Notes: generated by a model not told the origin, from the sequence alone. Shown: positions 18,995 through 27,184, numbered from the stretch's first letter. The stretch is DNA of 64,000 nucleotides from Bradyrhizobium sp. WSM3983 (GCF_000473045.1 NZ_AXAY01000005.1:224501-288500), one strand, 5' to 3'. A program made the numbers and translations.

Positions 18995-20443
18995 ATGAGT
19001 GCTGAAGGCCCGACCTCGTCGACCGAGCTCCCGCCGCCCCGGCGTCCCAAGGTGATCAAGACCAATCAGCAGCAGGTCCTGCTGTATGTCGCGCTGACCC
19101 TGCTGCTGTCGCTGGCGACAGTCTGGGCCGGGCGCGCCTGGTTGCACAATTCGGAGACGCTGACCTTTGCCGTCGGCGCTGCCAACAGCGACGAAGCGCT
19201 GTTCGCGACCAAGCTCGCCGCACTGCTGAAGAACAGCGCCTCACGTTTCCGGATCAAGATCGTCAACAACGCCGACAACGCCAAGGCGCTCGCGCAGTTC
19301 GATCGCAGGCAGGCCGATCTTGCCGTGTTGCGCACCGACGCCAAGGTGCCGCTGCGCGCGCGCACGCTTGCGATCCTCGAGCACGATCTCGTGCTGCTGC
19401 TCGGCCCCGGCAACAAGAAGATCAAGTCGCTCGCGGAGCTCAAGAAGAAGAAGGTCGCGGTTCTCGCCGAGAATGATTCGTCCCTCGCCTTCGTCCGCAG
19501 CATCCTCGACATTCCCGCCGATAGCCCCGACGCCGCGAAGATCCAGATGGCGCCGCAGGGCGCGACGCTGGACAAGCTGTTCGCGCCGGCCAGCGGCTTT
19601 GGCGCGGTGATTGCCGTCGTCCACGCCTCCAAGGCCGTGCGCGACAAGGCTTATGAGCAGGTCGCCAAGCGCGGCGGCTTCACGCTGAATGCCATCGATG
19701 AAGCCAAGGCGTTAGCGCGCAAATTCCCGGGCATTTCCGACGAGACGCTGACAGCCGGCACGCTGTCCGCGTCGCCCGAGATTCCGGACGACGATCTCGA
19801 TACGATCGGTCTCGAATTGCTGCTGGTCGCGCAATCCAAGATGTCGGCGACCACCGCCGGCGACCTCGCGCGCATCGTCTACGAGAACAAATCCGCGCTC
19901 GGACTCGACAGCGGCTTTGCGACCCATATCGAGCCGGCCTCCGTCGAGAAGGACGCCTTCGTGATGGCACATCAAGGCGCGGCCGACTACATCAACGACG
20001 ACACCAAGTCGTTCATGGATAAGTACAGCGACATGATGTATCTGGGCGCCGCCGCGCTCAGCGTCATCGGCTCGATTTTCGCCGCGATCTACACCAAGAT
20101 CACCCGCGTCGCGCCGGAAAAGGCGAGCGAGCTCTCCACCGCAATCCTCGATATCGGCGAGCGCATCGAGCACGCCCACTCGCTGGATCAGCTCGAGTGC
20201 CTCCAGGACGAGCTCGAAGGCATCTTGCGCGGCGCGGTGATCGGCTTGCGCGACGGCACGATCAGTACCGACGGCCTCGATACGTTCAAGCTCGGCTACG
20301 AATTCGTCCGCGACGACATTGGGATGCGCCGCGACTACCTGAAGCGCCACGCCGGCGAGATCGAGAAGATCGCCGCCCCCGCCGCGCTCCCCCCGTCCGA
20401 AGACAGCAATGTCGTCGTGGTGAAGACAGCTCAGAGTGCCTGA
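18995..20443 (+). CDS. Membrane-anchored TAXI-family TRAP solute-binding protein
   Basis: A 482-residue protein. One membrane helix lies at about residues 27-46 after a Pro-rich start and acts as an uncleaved anchor. Residues about 50-340 are a TAXI-type binding domain (TFAVGAANSDEALFATKLAA, then ADLAVLRTDAKVP and the LAELKKKKVAVLAEND block). A second membrane helix (about 350-368, YLGAAALSVIGSIFAAIYTK) is followed by about 110 cytoplasmic residues predicted to be helical (ELSTAILDIGERIEHAHSLD). TAXI proteins normally feed a 4TM-12TM fused permease; none is nearby. Two membrane spans and a cytoplasmic tail suggest sensing rather than transport (inference). Confidence 0.78.
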   Translation: MSAEGPTSSTELPPPRRPKVIKTNQQQVLLYVALTLLLSLATVWAGRAWLHNSETLTFAVGAANSDEALFATKLAALLKNSASRFRIKIVNNADNAKALAQFDRRQADLAVLRTDAKVPLRARTLAILEHDLVLLLGPGNKKIKSLAELKKKKVAVLAENDSSLAFVRSILDIPADSPDAAKIQMAPQGATLDKLFAPASGFGAVIAVVHASKAVRDKAYEQVAKRGGFTLNAIDEAKALARKFPGISDETLTAGTLSASPEIPDDDLDTIGLELLLVAQSKMSATTAGDLARIVYENKSALGLDSGFATHIEPASVEKDAFVMAHQGAADYINDDTKSFMDKYSDMMYLGAAALSVIGSIFAAIYTKITRVAPEKASELSTAILDIGERIEHAHSLDQLECLQDELEGILRGAVIGLRDGTISTDGLDTFKLGYEFVRDDIGMRRDYLKRHAGEIEKIAAPAALPPSEDSNVVVVKTAQSA

Positions 20444-20562
20444 CCTATCGATTCGCGCCGAGATGCCGGGACACTCGCCCTTTTGGCGAATCGCTGCCTG
20501 CCGCCCGTGGAACCGTTTCCTCACCACAATTGTTGGTTTCCGGCGCAATGGGAGAACGCACC

Positions 20563-20781
20563 ATGCGTATGCTCCTTGTCATCATCTTGCTGGGAATGCT
20601 GGTTGCGGTCGGTTACTTCGGCTATTCGGCCATGGCGGTCGAAGGCGGCCCGATCCCGACGGAGGGTTATGTGGCACTGGCGCTGGGAGCGGGGTTCTCC
20701 CTAGTCGTCGGCATCGGCCTGATGATGTTGCTGTTCCTGAGCAGCCGCCGCGGCTATGACGAACCTCCAAATTTCAAATAG
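20563..20781 (+). CDS. Small two-helix membrane protein
   Basis: A 72-residue protein with two transmembrane segments (MRMLLVIILLGMLVAVGYFG, and LALGAGFSLVVGIGLMMLLF) separated by a short loop containing VEGGPIPTEGY, and a charged C-terminus. GGGAG stands eight bases before the ATG at 20563. It lies 119 bases after the TAXI gene and upstream of the K+ channel gene on the same strand, so it may belong to either transcript. No function is known. Confidence 0.65.
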   Translation: MRMLLVIILLGMLVAVGYFGYSAMAVEGGPIPTEGYVALALGAGFSLVVGIGLMMLLFLSSRRGYDEPPNFK

Positions 20782-20944
20782 CGCCCGGCACCACCCCAGC
20801 CATAGTGGACGAAGCATCCGCGCCGCGATCCGAGCGGATGGTGTGGCTGCCCGCCCGTCGTTGACGGCCCCGATGCGGGCGGGCACTTTGGCGCCCAAGT
20901 CCCAGCCCGGGACCGCAAGGACCAGCACCGAGCCACCATCCCGC

Positions 20945-22054
20945 ATGTCCAAGCCAATGTTTCCTGCTCTGGCCCAGTTCGTGGCCGCGACCGCCGGCCG
21001 CAACATGACCAAGGCGGCCTATGTGGCCGTGACCGTCGGCGTGGTCAGCATGGTGCTGCTGACGCTCGATCCGGCCTATGAGGCGGCGCACCGCTGGGTC
21101 GACTTCCTGCTGTGCGCCAGTCTCGTCTATTTCGTGTTCGAATGGCTGGTCCGGCTGCGCCACATGGCGCGGCAGGGGCGGCTGGGCCTTTACATATCTT
21201 CCTTCGCTGGGCTGGTCGACGCCTTGGGGGCGCTGGCCGTGCCGGTCGCGCTGATCCTCGGCGCCGAGCCCAAGACCGCCTGGCTGCTGAGCGTGCTCTG
21301 GGTCTTGAAGGTGGTGCCGGGCATTCCCGGCCTGCGCCAGCTCCGCCGCGTGCTGGTGCTGGAATCGGGGCCGCTGGTCAGCGTGCTCGTGATCTTCCTG
21401 ATGGTGGTCTTCCTCGCCTCAGTCGCCGAATATTTCCTGGAGCGGGACGTGCAGCCGCAGACGTTCGGCAGCGTCCCTGCCGCGCTGTGGTGGGCGGTCG
21501 TCACGCTGACGACGACGGGCTACGGCGATGTCGTGCCGGTCACGCCGCTCGGCCGCATGGTGGCGGCGCTGGTGATGATCTCCGGCCTCGGCGTGTTCGG
21601 CCTCTGGACTGGTATTCTGGCAACCGGTTTCGCGGCGGAAACGCGGCGTGACAACTTCCTCAAGACCTGGGAATCCGTCAGCAAGGTGCCGTTCTTCGCG
21701 GCGCTGGGCCCAGCGGCCATCGCCGACGTCACCCACATGCTGCGCACCATGGAGCTGCCAGCGCGCACCATGATCATCCGCAAGGGCGCGCAAGGCGACT
21801 GCATGTATTTCATCGCGGCCGGCGCGGTCGAGGTCGATCTCCCCGGCAAGAAGGTACAGCTCGGCGAGGGCGCGTTCTTCGGCGAGATGGCGCTGCTCGG
21901 CAACAACATGCGCGGCGCCAATGTCTCGACCACGAAAGTGTCGCGGCTGCTGGTGCTCGACCTCGTCGACTTCCGCGTATTGATGGCGCGGCATCCTGAT
22001 CTGGCCGAGACCATTGATGCCGAAGCGAAGCGCCGCGCGCTCGAAAACAAGTAA
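20945..22054 (+). CDS. Cyclic-nucleotide-gated K+ channel (MloK1-like)
   Basis: A 369-residue channel closely resembling Mesorhizobium MloK1. Six membrane segments occupy residues about 20-225, with a voltage-sensor-like S4 that is poor in Arg. The pore has the selectivity filter TTTGYGD (after WWAVVTL), and S6 reads ISGLGVFGLWTGILATGF. A short linker leads to a C-terminal cyclic-nucleotide-binding domain with the phosphate-binding cassette FFGEMALLGNNMRGANVS, including the Glu and Arg expected to contact cAMP. The ATG at 20945 is preferred because the upstream in-frame extension is not channel-like. The crotonase gene follows within 12 bases. Confidence 0.9.
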   Translation: MSKPMFPALAQFVAATAGRNMTKAAYVAVTVGVVSMVLLTLDPAYEAAHRWVDFLLCASLVYFVFEWLVRLRHMARQGRLGLYISSFAGLVDALGALAVPVALILGAEPKTAWLLSVLWVLKVVPGIPGLRQLRRVLVLESGPLVSVLVIFLMVVFLASVAEYFLERDVQPQTFGSVPAALWWAVVTLTTTGYGDVVPVTPLGRMVAALVMISGLGVFGLWTGILATGFAAETRRDNFLKTWESVSKVPFFAALGPAAIADVTHMLRTMELPARTMIIRKGAQGDCMYFIAAGAVEVDLPGKKVQLGEGAFFGEMALLGNNMRGANVSTTKVSRLLVLDLVDFRVLMARHPDLAETIDAEAKRRALENK

Positions 22055-22066
22055 GTGGAGACAACA

Positions 22067-22852
22067 ATGTCTGAGACCGCCGACGCGGCCAGTGGCCCCG
22101 TGCTCGAAATCAGTGGCGCCCGCGCTACGATCCGCTTGAACCGGCCGATGCATCTCAACCGGCTCCAGGCGGAGGATCTCGGCGAACTGTTAAGACTGTT
22201 CGACCGGGTCGAGGCCGACCCTGATATCCGCGTGCTGGTGCTGACCGGCACAGGACGCGCCTTCTCAGCCGGCTATGACCTCAATTCGGTCGCCGAGCGG
22301 GCGGTCAGCGCCAACGAGCAGCAGAGCGCGGGTTCAGCCTTCGAAGTCGTCGTCAACCGGCTGGAGGATCTCGGCGTGCCCACGATCTGCCGTCTCAATG
22401 GCGGCGTCTATGGCGGCTCGACCGATCTCGCGCTCGCCTGCGATTTCCGCATCGGCGTCGACACCGCCGAGATGTTCATGCCGGCGGCACGGCTCGGACT
22501 GCACTATTACAGGAGCGGCATCAAACGTTATGTGGCGAGGCTCGGCGTCGACAACGCCAAGAAGCTGTTTCTCACCGCACAGAAGATCACCGCTCCGGAG
22601 ATGCTGCGGATCGGCTATTTGACCGCCATGGTCGCGGTGGAATTTCTGGACGAGGAGGTCGACAAGCTCGCCAACATTCTCGCTGGCAATGCGCCCAACG
22701 CGATGCGCGGCATGAAACGCGCAATCAACGAATTCGCCCGCGGCGAGCTGGATGAGCAAGCTGCCGACCAGCGCCACCGCGACAGCATGCGCGGCGACGA
22801 GATCAAGGAAGGCATCAAGGCGTTCGCGGAGAAAAGAGCGCCGCGGTTTTGA
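22067..22852 (+). CDS. Crotonase-superfamily protein without the canonical catalytic Glu
   Basis: A 261-residue crotonase-fold protein with both oxyanion-hole blocks: AFSAGYDLNSV and LNGGVYGGSTDLALACDFRI. In the helix that normally carries the catalytic Glu (x-P-E-x-x-L-G-L) the sequence is MPAARLGLHYYRSGIKRY, so Ala replaces the usual Glu. It may therefore catalyse another crotonase reaction (isomerase, thioesterase or decarboxylase) rather than hydration. GGAGA precedes the ATG at 22067. It lies 12 bases after the K+ channel gene, an unusual partner. Confidence 0.8.
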   Translation: MSETADAASGPVLEISGARATIRLNRPMHLNRLQAEDLGELLRLFDRVEADPDIRVLVLTGTGRAFSAGYDLNSVAERAVSANEQQSAGSAFEVVVNRLEDLGVPTICRLNGGVYGGSTDLALACDFRIGVDTAEMFMPAARLGLHYYRSGIKRYVARLGVDNAKKLFLTAQKITAPEMLRIGYLTAMVAVEFLDEEVDKLANILAGNAPNAMRGMKRAINEFARGELDEQAADQRHRDSMRGDEIKEGIKAFAEKRAPRF

Positions 22853-22932
22853 GCGATGAGTGAGGGAGTCTGAGGACGCGCCTCACACTCAGTCGTCGCC
22901 CCGGACAAGCGAAGCGCAGACGCCCGCTCCCC

Positions 22933-23577
22933 TCACCCTCCCACAGCCGCCGCATGCTGTGCCGCCATCTCATCATCCGCCGCATTGATGCGCTGGAATG
23001 CCGGCCGCGAGGTGATGCGCTCGCAATAGCGGACGAACACATCCTTCTTCGGCACGATGCCGAACATCATGGTCCAGTTGAACGCGACGCCCCACAGGAT
23101 ATCGGCGGCGGTCATCCGCTCGCCGAGCAGATACGGCCCTTTCGACAACTGCGCCCCGAGCGCACCCAGCATGGTGTCGTAATCGGCGTAGGGTGACTGC
23201 GTGATCGGCGCGGGCTCGCGCTGCATGAACTTGTCGATCAGCGCCGGCTCGAAGGAGGAGCCATAATAGGTGGTCCAGCGCAAATAGGGACCGCGCAGCG
23301 GATCGTTGAGCGCGGGCGTAAGGCCAGCCTGCGGAAAGAGATCTGCAAGATAGATGTAAATCGCGACCTGCTCGGTCACGAGCGCCTCGCCATGCCGGAT
23401 CGCCGGCACCTTGCCGAGCGGATTGATGGCGAGATAGGCCGGCTGCCGCTGCTCGCCCGCCTTCATATTGAGGATTTGGAGATCGTAGGGCGCGCCCAAC
23501 TCCTCCAGCAGCACCCGAGTGCCGGTGGCCCGGCTTTGCGGCGAATAATAGAGCGTGATGCGGTTCGGATCGGTCAT
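22933..23577 (-). CDS. Glutathione S-transferase
   Basis: A 214-residue canonical GST. The N-terminal thioredoxin domain contains ITLYYSPQSRATGTRVLLEE (catalytic Ser/Arg region), the cis-Pro element NPLGKVPAI and the glutathione-binding VTEQVAIYIYLADLFP. The helical C-domain contains the N-capping motif MTAADILWGVAF. The ATG at 23577 begins the first strand; upstream in-frame residues are not GST-like. It is transcribed away from the YafY regulator, with a perfect 13-base inverted repeat between the two genes, so repression by that regulator is likely. The electrophile substrate is unknown. Confidence 0.9.
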   Translation of the reverse strand: MTDPNRITLYYSPQSRATGTRVLLEELGAPYDLQILNMKAGEQRQPAYLAINPLGKVPAIRHGEALVTEQVAIYIYLADLFPQAGLTPALNDPLRGPYLRWTTYYGSSFEPALIDKFMQREPAPITQSPYADYDTMLGALGAQLSKGPYLLGERMTAADILWGVAFNWTMMFGIVPKKDVFVRYCERITSRPAFQRINAADDEMAAQHAAAVGG

Positions 23578-23623
23578 GGCGGGTCTCCCTCGGGCCGGCT
23601 TGCGATGGCCCACCTTGTAGCGG

Positions 23624-23654
23624 ACCATACCTGACATCCTGTGTCAGGTATGGT
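23624..23654. promoter_or_regulatory. Perfect inverted-repeat operator between GST and YafY regulator (copy 2)
   Basis: ACCATACCTGACA, a five-base spacer (TCCTG), then TGTCAGGTATGGT: 13 of 13 pairs. It is centred in the 87 bases between the diverging start codons, about 47 bases from the GST start and 10 bases from the regulator ATG, so a bound dimer would block both. It shares the ACATCCTGT core with the site at 16610-16633. Confidence 0.85.
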
Positions 23655-23664
23655 TTAACGGATC

Positions 23665-24645
23665 ATGCGCGCGAGCCGGATGCTGTCGATCCTCACCACC
23701 CTTCAGGCCAAAGGGCAGGTCACTGCGCCCGAGCTCGCAGAGGCCTGCGAGGTCTCGGTCCGCACGATCTATCGCGACATCGACGCGCTCGCGGCATCCG
23801 GCGTCCCCGTCTACGCCGACCGAGGCGCGGAGGGCGGCTACCGCCTGCTCGATGGCTATCGCGTGCGGCTGAATGGCCTGTCGCAGAGCGAAGCAGGGAC
23901 TTTGTTTCTCGCAGGGCTCCCAGGCCCGGCAGCGGCGCTGGGGCTGGATGCCGCGATGATCGCCGCACAGAACAAGCTGATGGCGGCGCTGCCCACGAAT
24001 CTGCGCGAAGATGCCGGCCGGATGCGGGAGCGTTTTCATCTGGACGCGCCGGGCTGGTTCGGTGAGGCAGAAGAACCAAAGCATCTGCGCACGATCGCCG
24101 GCGCGGCCCTGCGCGGGACGTTCATCAAAATCCGCTATCAGAGCTGGCGCGCCGAGAAGCAGCGCCGTGTCGCCCCGCTCGGCCTCGTGCTGAAGAGCGG
24201 CAGCTGGTATCTCGCGGGACAAGTCGACGGCAGCGTGCGCACCTATCGCATCGCCCGGGTGCTCGACTGCACAGCACTCGACGATCGCTTCGATCGTCCC
24301 ACCGATTTTGATCTCGCCGCCTATTGGCAGGATGCGACGCTGCGGCTCGAAGCCGAGATGCATCCGAATGTCGCGATCGTGCGGCTGTCGCCACTCGGCG
24401 TCAAATTGCTCGACGCACTGAGCCAGCCTTACGTCAGGGCGCGCACGCAGCTCGAAGAGGCCGCTGATGGCGACGGCTGGCGCATTGCGAGAGTGCCGAC
24501 CGGAAAAACCTCGTGGCATGCCGCGGCCGAATTGCTACGGCTCGGAGCCGAAGCCGAAGTGCTGGAGCCTGCCGATCTCCGCGAGAAGATGGCCGAGATG
24601 ACGCAGGCGATGGCCGCGCGCTATCGCGCGGCGCAGAAAGCCTAA
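23665..24645 (+). CDS. YafY-type transcriptional regulator (HTH-11, WYL, C-terminal domain)
   Basis: A 326-residue regulator. Residues 1-60 form the HTH (RASRMLSILTTLQAKGQVTA, then EACEVSVRTIYRDIDAL) with its wing (GAEGGYRLLDGYR). Residues about 150-225 are the WYL domain (RTIAGAALRGTFIKIRYQSW, then PLGLVLKSGSWYLAGQVDGS with a real W-Y-L triad). Residues 240-320 are the WCX-type C-terminal extension. It is divergent from a GST gene with a perfect palindrome in between, and autoregulation is likely. No Shine-Dalgarno sequence is evident before the ATG. Confidence 0.9.
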   Translation: MRASRMLSILTTLQAKGQVTAPELAEACEVSVRTIYRDIDALAASGVPVYADRGAEGGYRLLDGYRVRLNGLSQSEAGTLFLAGLPGPAAALGLDAAMIAAQNKLMAALPTNLREDAGRMRERFHLDAPGWFGEAEEPKHLRTIAGAALRGTFIKIRYQSWRAEKQRRVAPLGLVLKSGSWYLAGQVDGSVRTYRIARVLDCTALDDRFDRPTDFDLAAYWQDATLRLEAEMHPNVAIVRLSPLGVKLLDALSQPYVRARTQLEEAADGDGWRIARVPTGKTSWHAAAELLRLGAEAEVLEPADLREKMAEMTQAMAARYRAAQKA

Positions 24646-24782
24646 CGGCGGCGCTTTTCGCCGCGGCCGACGAAACAATCCTGAAACACGATTCTCCCTT
24701 CTCCGTGTGAACGCAATCACGCTTCGGCCCGACCGAGAAGCAGGGACACAACAACGGCCTCGCGCCACACTGGAGAATGAGA

Positions 24783-25016
24783 ATGTTTCGCAAGCTTGCA
24801 CTTGGTCTGATTGCCGCCGGTTCGCTCGGCGCTGCCGCACTCGCGCCCACCGCCGCGTCGGCCCACGGCTTCCATCATTACTGGGGTCCCGGCTGGGGCT
24901 TTGGCGGCATCTACGTCAACACTGGCGTCAACAACTGCTACCAGGAACGCGTCGTCCAGACCCATCACGGCATGCGCGTCCGCGTCGTGAACGTCTGCGC
25001 CTACGGGATCTACTGA
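24783..25016 (+). CDS. Small exported protein with Gly/His/Tyr-rich mature part
   Basis: A 77-residue protein with a signal peptide (MFRKLALGLIAAGSLGAAAL, cut after ASA at about residue 26). The mature peptide of about 50 residues starts HGFHHYWGPGWGFGG and carries two Cys (NNCYQERVV and VVNVCAYGIY) that could form a disulfide. GGAG lies seven bases before the ATG chosen; an ATG at 24777 is too close to it. No family is recognised. A clear terminator follows, so it is a single-gene unit. Confidence 0.75.
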   Translation: MFRKLALGLIAAGSLGAAALAPTAASAHGFHHYWGPGWGFGGIYVNTGVNNCYQERVVQTHHGMRVRVVNVCAYGIY

Positions 25017-25037
25017 TATCGTGCCTTCACGACAAAG

Positions 25038-25064
25038 CTCCGGTCGCGCGGCGGCCGGAGTTTT
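25038..25064 (+). terminator. Rho-independent terminator
   Basis: CTCCGGTCG and CGGCCGGAG form a nine-pair stem (one wobble) around a short GC-rich loop, followed by TTTT. It lies 22 bases after the stop codon of the small exported protein. Confidence 0.8.
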
Positions 25065-25088
25065 GCGTTGAGCTGAGCGACTTCAGGG

Positions 25089-26036
25089 TTAGCTGATTTG
25101 CCGATGCCGGCGAAACCAGGCCCAGGTCTCGCGCGTCGTTCTGATATAGCCGCGTCCGCGATAGACGATCTCGCCGTCAACGATGCCGTTCAGCTTCGGC
25201 AGTGCGTGAAACGGGATCGACGGATAGGCGTGGTGCTCGACGTGGTAGGGCATGTTCCACGCAATCCATTTGACGATCGCCGCGGTGTAGATCGTGCGAG
25301 TATTCTGGAACGCGCTGCGAGTGCGCTCGCAGCCGGTGTGCTCGGCGTAGAGATAGGGTCGCAGGAAGAACTGCCCGATGATGAGCGGCACGATCCAGAC
25401 CCACAGAAGCAGCGCGGACGAGAACCACAGCGACAATGCGAGCACCAACGCGTAGGACGCGACATAGACCCGTGCTTCGGCCACGATAGTGCCGCACTTG
25501 TTTTCGGGAATCCAGGGCACGACGACCTTGCCGGTCACGGCATGGCCGAGCATCAGCCGGAGGCGGCCGGCAACCTGAAGCAATCCGCTATAGGCGATCG
25601 CGAGTTGCGTGTCGGATGCCGGCTTGGCACCGACGATCAGCTCCGGGTCTTTCTCCGGATCCTGGGTGTAGCGATGATGGTCCCAGTGGAACAGGCAATA
25701 ATATTCGTAAGGAAGTCCGATGATGAAGGCCGAGAGATAGCCGACCGCGAGATTGAGGCCGCGGCTCCTGAACGCGGTCTTGTGCGCGGTCTCGTGCACC
25801 GCCATGAACAGGAAGGCGACGAGATAGCCCTGCGGCACCATCAGCGGCAGCGCCCAGAGCACGCCATGGCGCGACGACACCATCCAGATCAGCGCGCCAA
25901 CCAGCACGATCATGCCGTAGTGACCGAGGCTTTGCGCCGCACCCCTGAGGTTCGAGCGCACCGACAATTCGCGCAACATCACCGGGCTGAGCGGCTTCAG
26001 GCGATGGCCGGGCCCTGCAACGATTGCGTCAGTCAT
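25089..26036 (-). CDS. Membrane fatty-acid desaturase/hydroxylase family protein
   Basis: A 315-residue integral membrane di-iron protein with the three His boxes: HETAHK (about residue 81), HWDHHRY (about 117) and HVEHHAYPSIPFHALP (about 266). About four hydrophobic segments separate them. It introduces a double bond or hydroxyl group into an acyl chain or related lipid. The hydrolase gene at 26052 precedes it by 15 bases on the same strand, forming a two-gene operon. The spacing of the boxes resembles short rhizobial desaturases, but the substrate cannot be named. Confidence 0.85.
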   Translation of the reverse strand: MTDAIVAGPGHRLKPLSPVMLRELSVRSNLRGAAQSLGHYGMIVLVGALIWMVSSRHGVLWALPLMVPQGYLVAFLFMAVHETAHKTAFRSRGLNLAVGYLSAFIIGLPYEYYCLFHWDHHRYTQDPEKDPELIVGAKPASDTQLAIAYSGLLQVAGRLRLMLGHAVTGKVVVPWIPENKCGTIVAEARVYVASYALVLALSLWFSSALLLWVWIVPLIIGQFFLRPYLYAEHTGCERTRSAFQNTRTIYTAAIVKWIAWNMPYHVEHHAYPSIPFHALPKLNGIVDGEIVYRGRGYIRTTRETWAWFRRHRQIS

Positions 26037-26051
26037 GATCGGGGACCTGCT

Positions 26052-27071
26052 TTACTCGCGAAGGAGCTCTGCGATCTCGGCCTTGAGAAAAGCCTGGTCG
26101 CGCGGATTGTTGACGGGATTGCCGGCGCGGTGACCGTGCAGCGACGGGATCGGATGCAGCACGGCTGATTTCGCATTGGTCAGCTTGCCGAGCTCGTCCT
26201 CGTTGTCGCGAACGTCGAAATAGCGATCGGTCGCGCCCGGCATCAGCAGCATATGCGCCTTGATCGCCGCCAGCGCTCGGGCGAGATCTCCGCCGAAGGC
26301 CGCGCCGCGGCTGATATCGCCGCGCTGCCAGATGCCGATCTGCGCCAAGAGATCGTTGGCGTCGCGCCGCGCAAACGCCGCGTCCCAGGCGCGGACGAGA
26401 TAGTCTTCCAGTGAGCTGAAACCCGCTGCCCGCCACATCTCGTCGCGATAGAAACCGTGCGACATCGCCCAGCCGGCGTAGACGCGCCCCATGGCGCGAT
26501 AACCGACGACAGGTTTTTCGACGAAGCGGCCGTCGCGGAAGGCCGGATCGCCGGTCAGCGCGGCCTTCACGCTTTCGAGGAAAACATAGTTGTAGGGCGC
26601 ACAGCGCGCGCTGCCGCAGACGACCGCCGCACGCACGACCATATCTGGATGTAACGCAGCCCAATGGTAGGTCTGCATGCCGCCCATCGACCAGCCATAG
26701 ACCAGCGCGAGTTTTGTGATGCCAAAGCGCTCGGTGAGCAGCCGGTGCTGGACCGCAATCGCGTCGTGATAGGTGAGCTCCGGGAATGGCGCATCGCCGG
26801 AGTTCGACGGAGACGAGGACAGGCCGTTGCCGAACAGGTTCGGGATGACGATGAAATAACGGGTGGGGTCGAGCACGCCGTCGGGCCCGATCAGCCACTC
26901 GGTGTCGAAGTGCTGCGCACTGAACGAGGTCGGATAGAGAATGACGTTGTCTTTGGCCGGGCGGAGCGTGCCGTAGGTCTTGTAGGCGAGCTTCATCGCG
27001 GGGAAGACGACGCCCGACTGAAGCGGGACGTCGCCGGCCTCAAACATCTCGTACTCGCGCTGCCCGGTCAT
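26052..27071 (-). CDS. MetX-like alpha/beta-hydrolase (homoserine O-acetyltransferase family)
   Basis: A 339-residue alpha/beta-hydrolase. The nucleophile elbow is VYGWSMGGMQ (Ser near residue 129), preceded by the typical NLFGNGLSSSPSN and LTYHDAIAVQHRLL segments, with the C-terminal acid in MPGATDRYFDV and the His in SLHGHRAG. This is the MetX family layout. MetX proper acylates homoserine in methionine synthesis, but several family members are hydrolases, and pairing with a desaturase suggests an acyl-transfer or lipid role rather than methionine synthesis (inference). The ATG at 27071 is chosen; a short Arg/Ala-rich extension upstream is unlikely. Confidence 0.78.
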   Translation of the reverse strand: MTGQREYEMFEAGDVPLQSGVVFPAMKLAYKTYGTLRPAKDNVILYPTSFSAQHFDTEWLIGPDGVLDPTRYFIVIPNLFGNGLSSSPSNSGDAPFPELTYHDAIAVQHRLLTERFGITKLALVYGWSMGGMQTYHWAALHPDMVVRAAVVCGSARCAPYNYVFLESVKAALTGDPAFRDGRFVEKPVVGYRAMGRVYAGWAMSHGFYRDEMWRAAGFSSLEDYLVRAWDAAFARRDANDLLAQIGIWQRGDISRGAAFGGDLARALAAIKAHMLLMPGATDRYFDVRDNEDELGKLTNAKSAVLHPIPSLHGHRAGNPVNNPRDQAFLKAEIAELLRE

Positions 27072-27160
27072 GCGTCCAACTCCCGCCCACGCGGCTGCAG
27101 AACGCGCCCGCCGCGACAACGATGCATCGATCGTGCCGGACCAGCAAACGCATCGTTGCG

Positions 27161-27184
27161 TGTACTAACTGTACCAATAGTACA
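27161..27184. promoter_or_regulatory. Three phased GTAC motifs upstream of the hydrolase/desaturase operon
   Basis: GTAC occurs at 27162, 27171 and 27180, exactly nine bases apart, within TGTACT...AGTACA (27161-27166 and 27179-27184 are inverted). It lies about 90 bases upstream of the hydrolase start in an AT-rich pocket. It looks like an operator or tandem half-sites; no regulator gene is adjacent. Confidence 0.5.

Noticed and set aside
20756..20944. N-terminal extension of the K+ channel gene
   Set aside because: The extra 63 residues are Ser/Arg/Pro-rich with no resemblance to MloK1-type channels, overlap the preceding small gene and lack a ribosome-binding site.
22861..22932. Candidate terminator between the convergent crotonase and GST genes
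   Set aside because: The stretch is GC-rich with only short imperfect inverted segments and no T-run in either direction.
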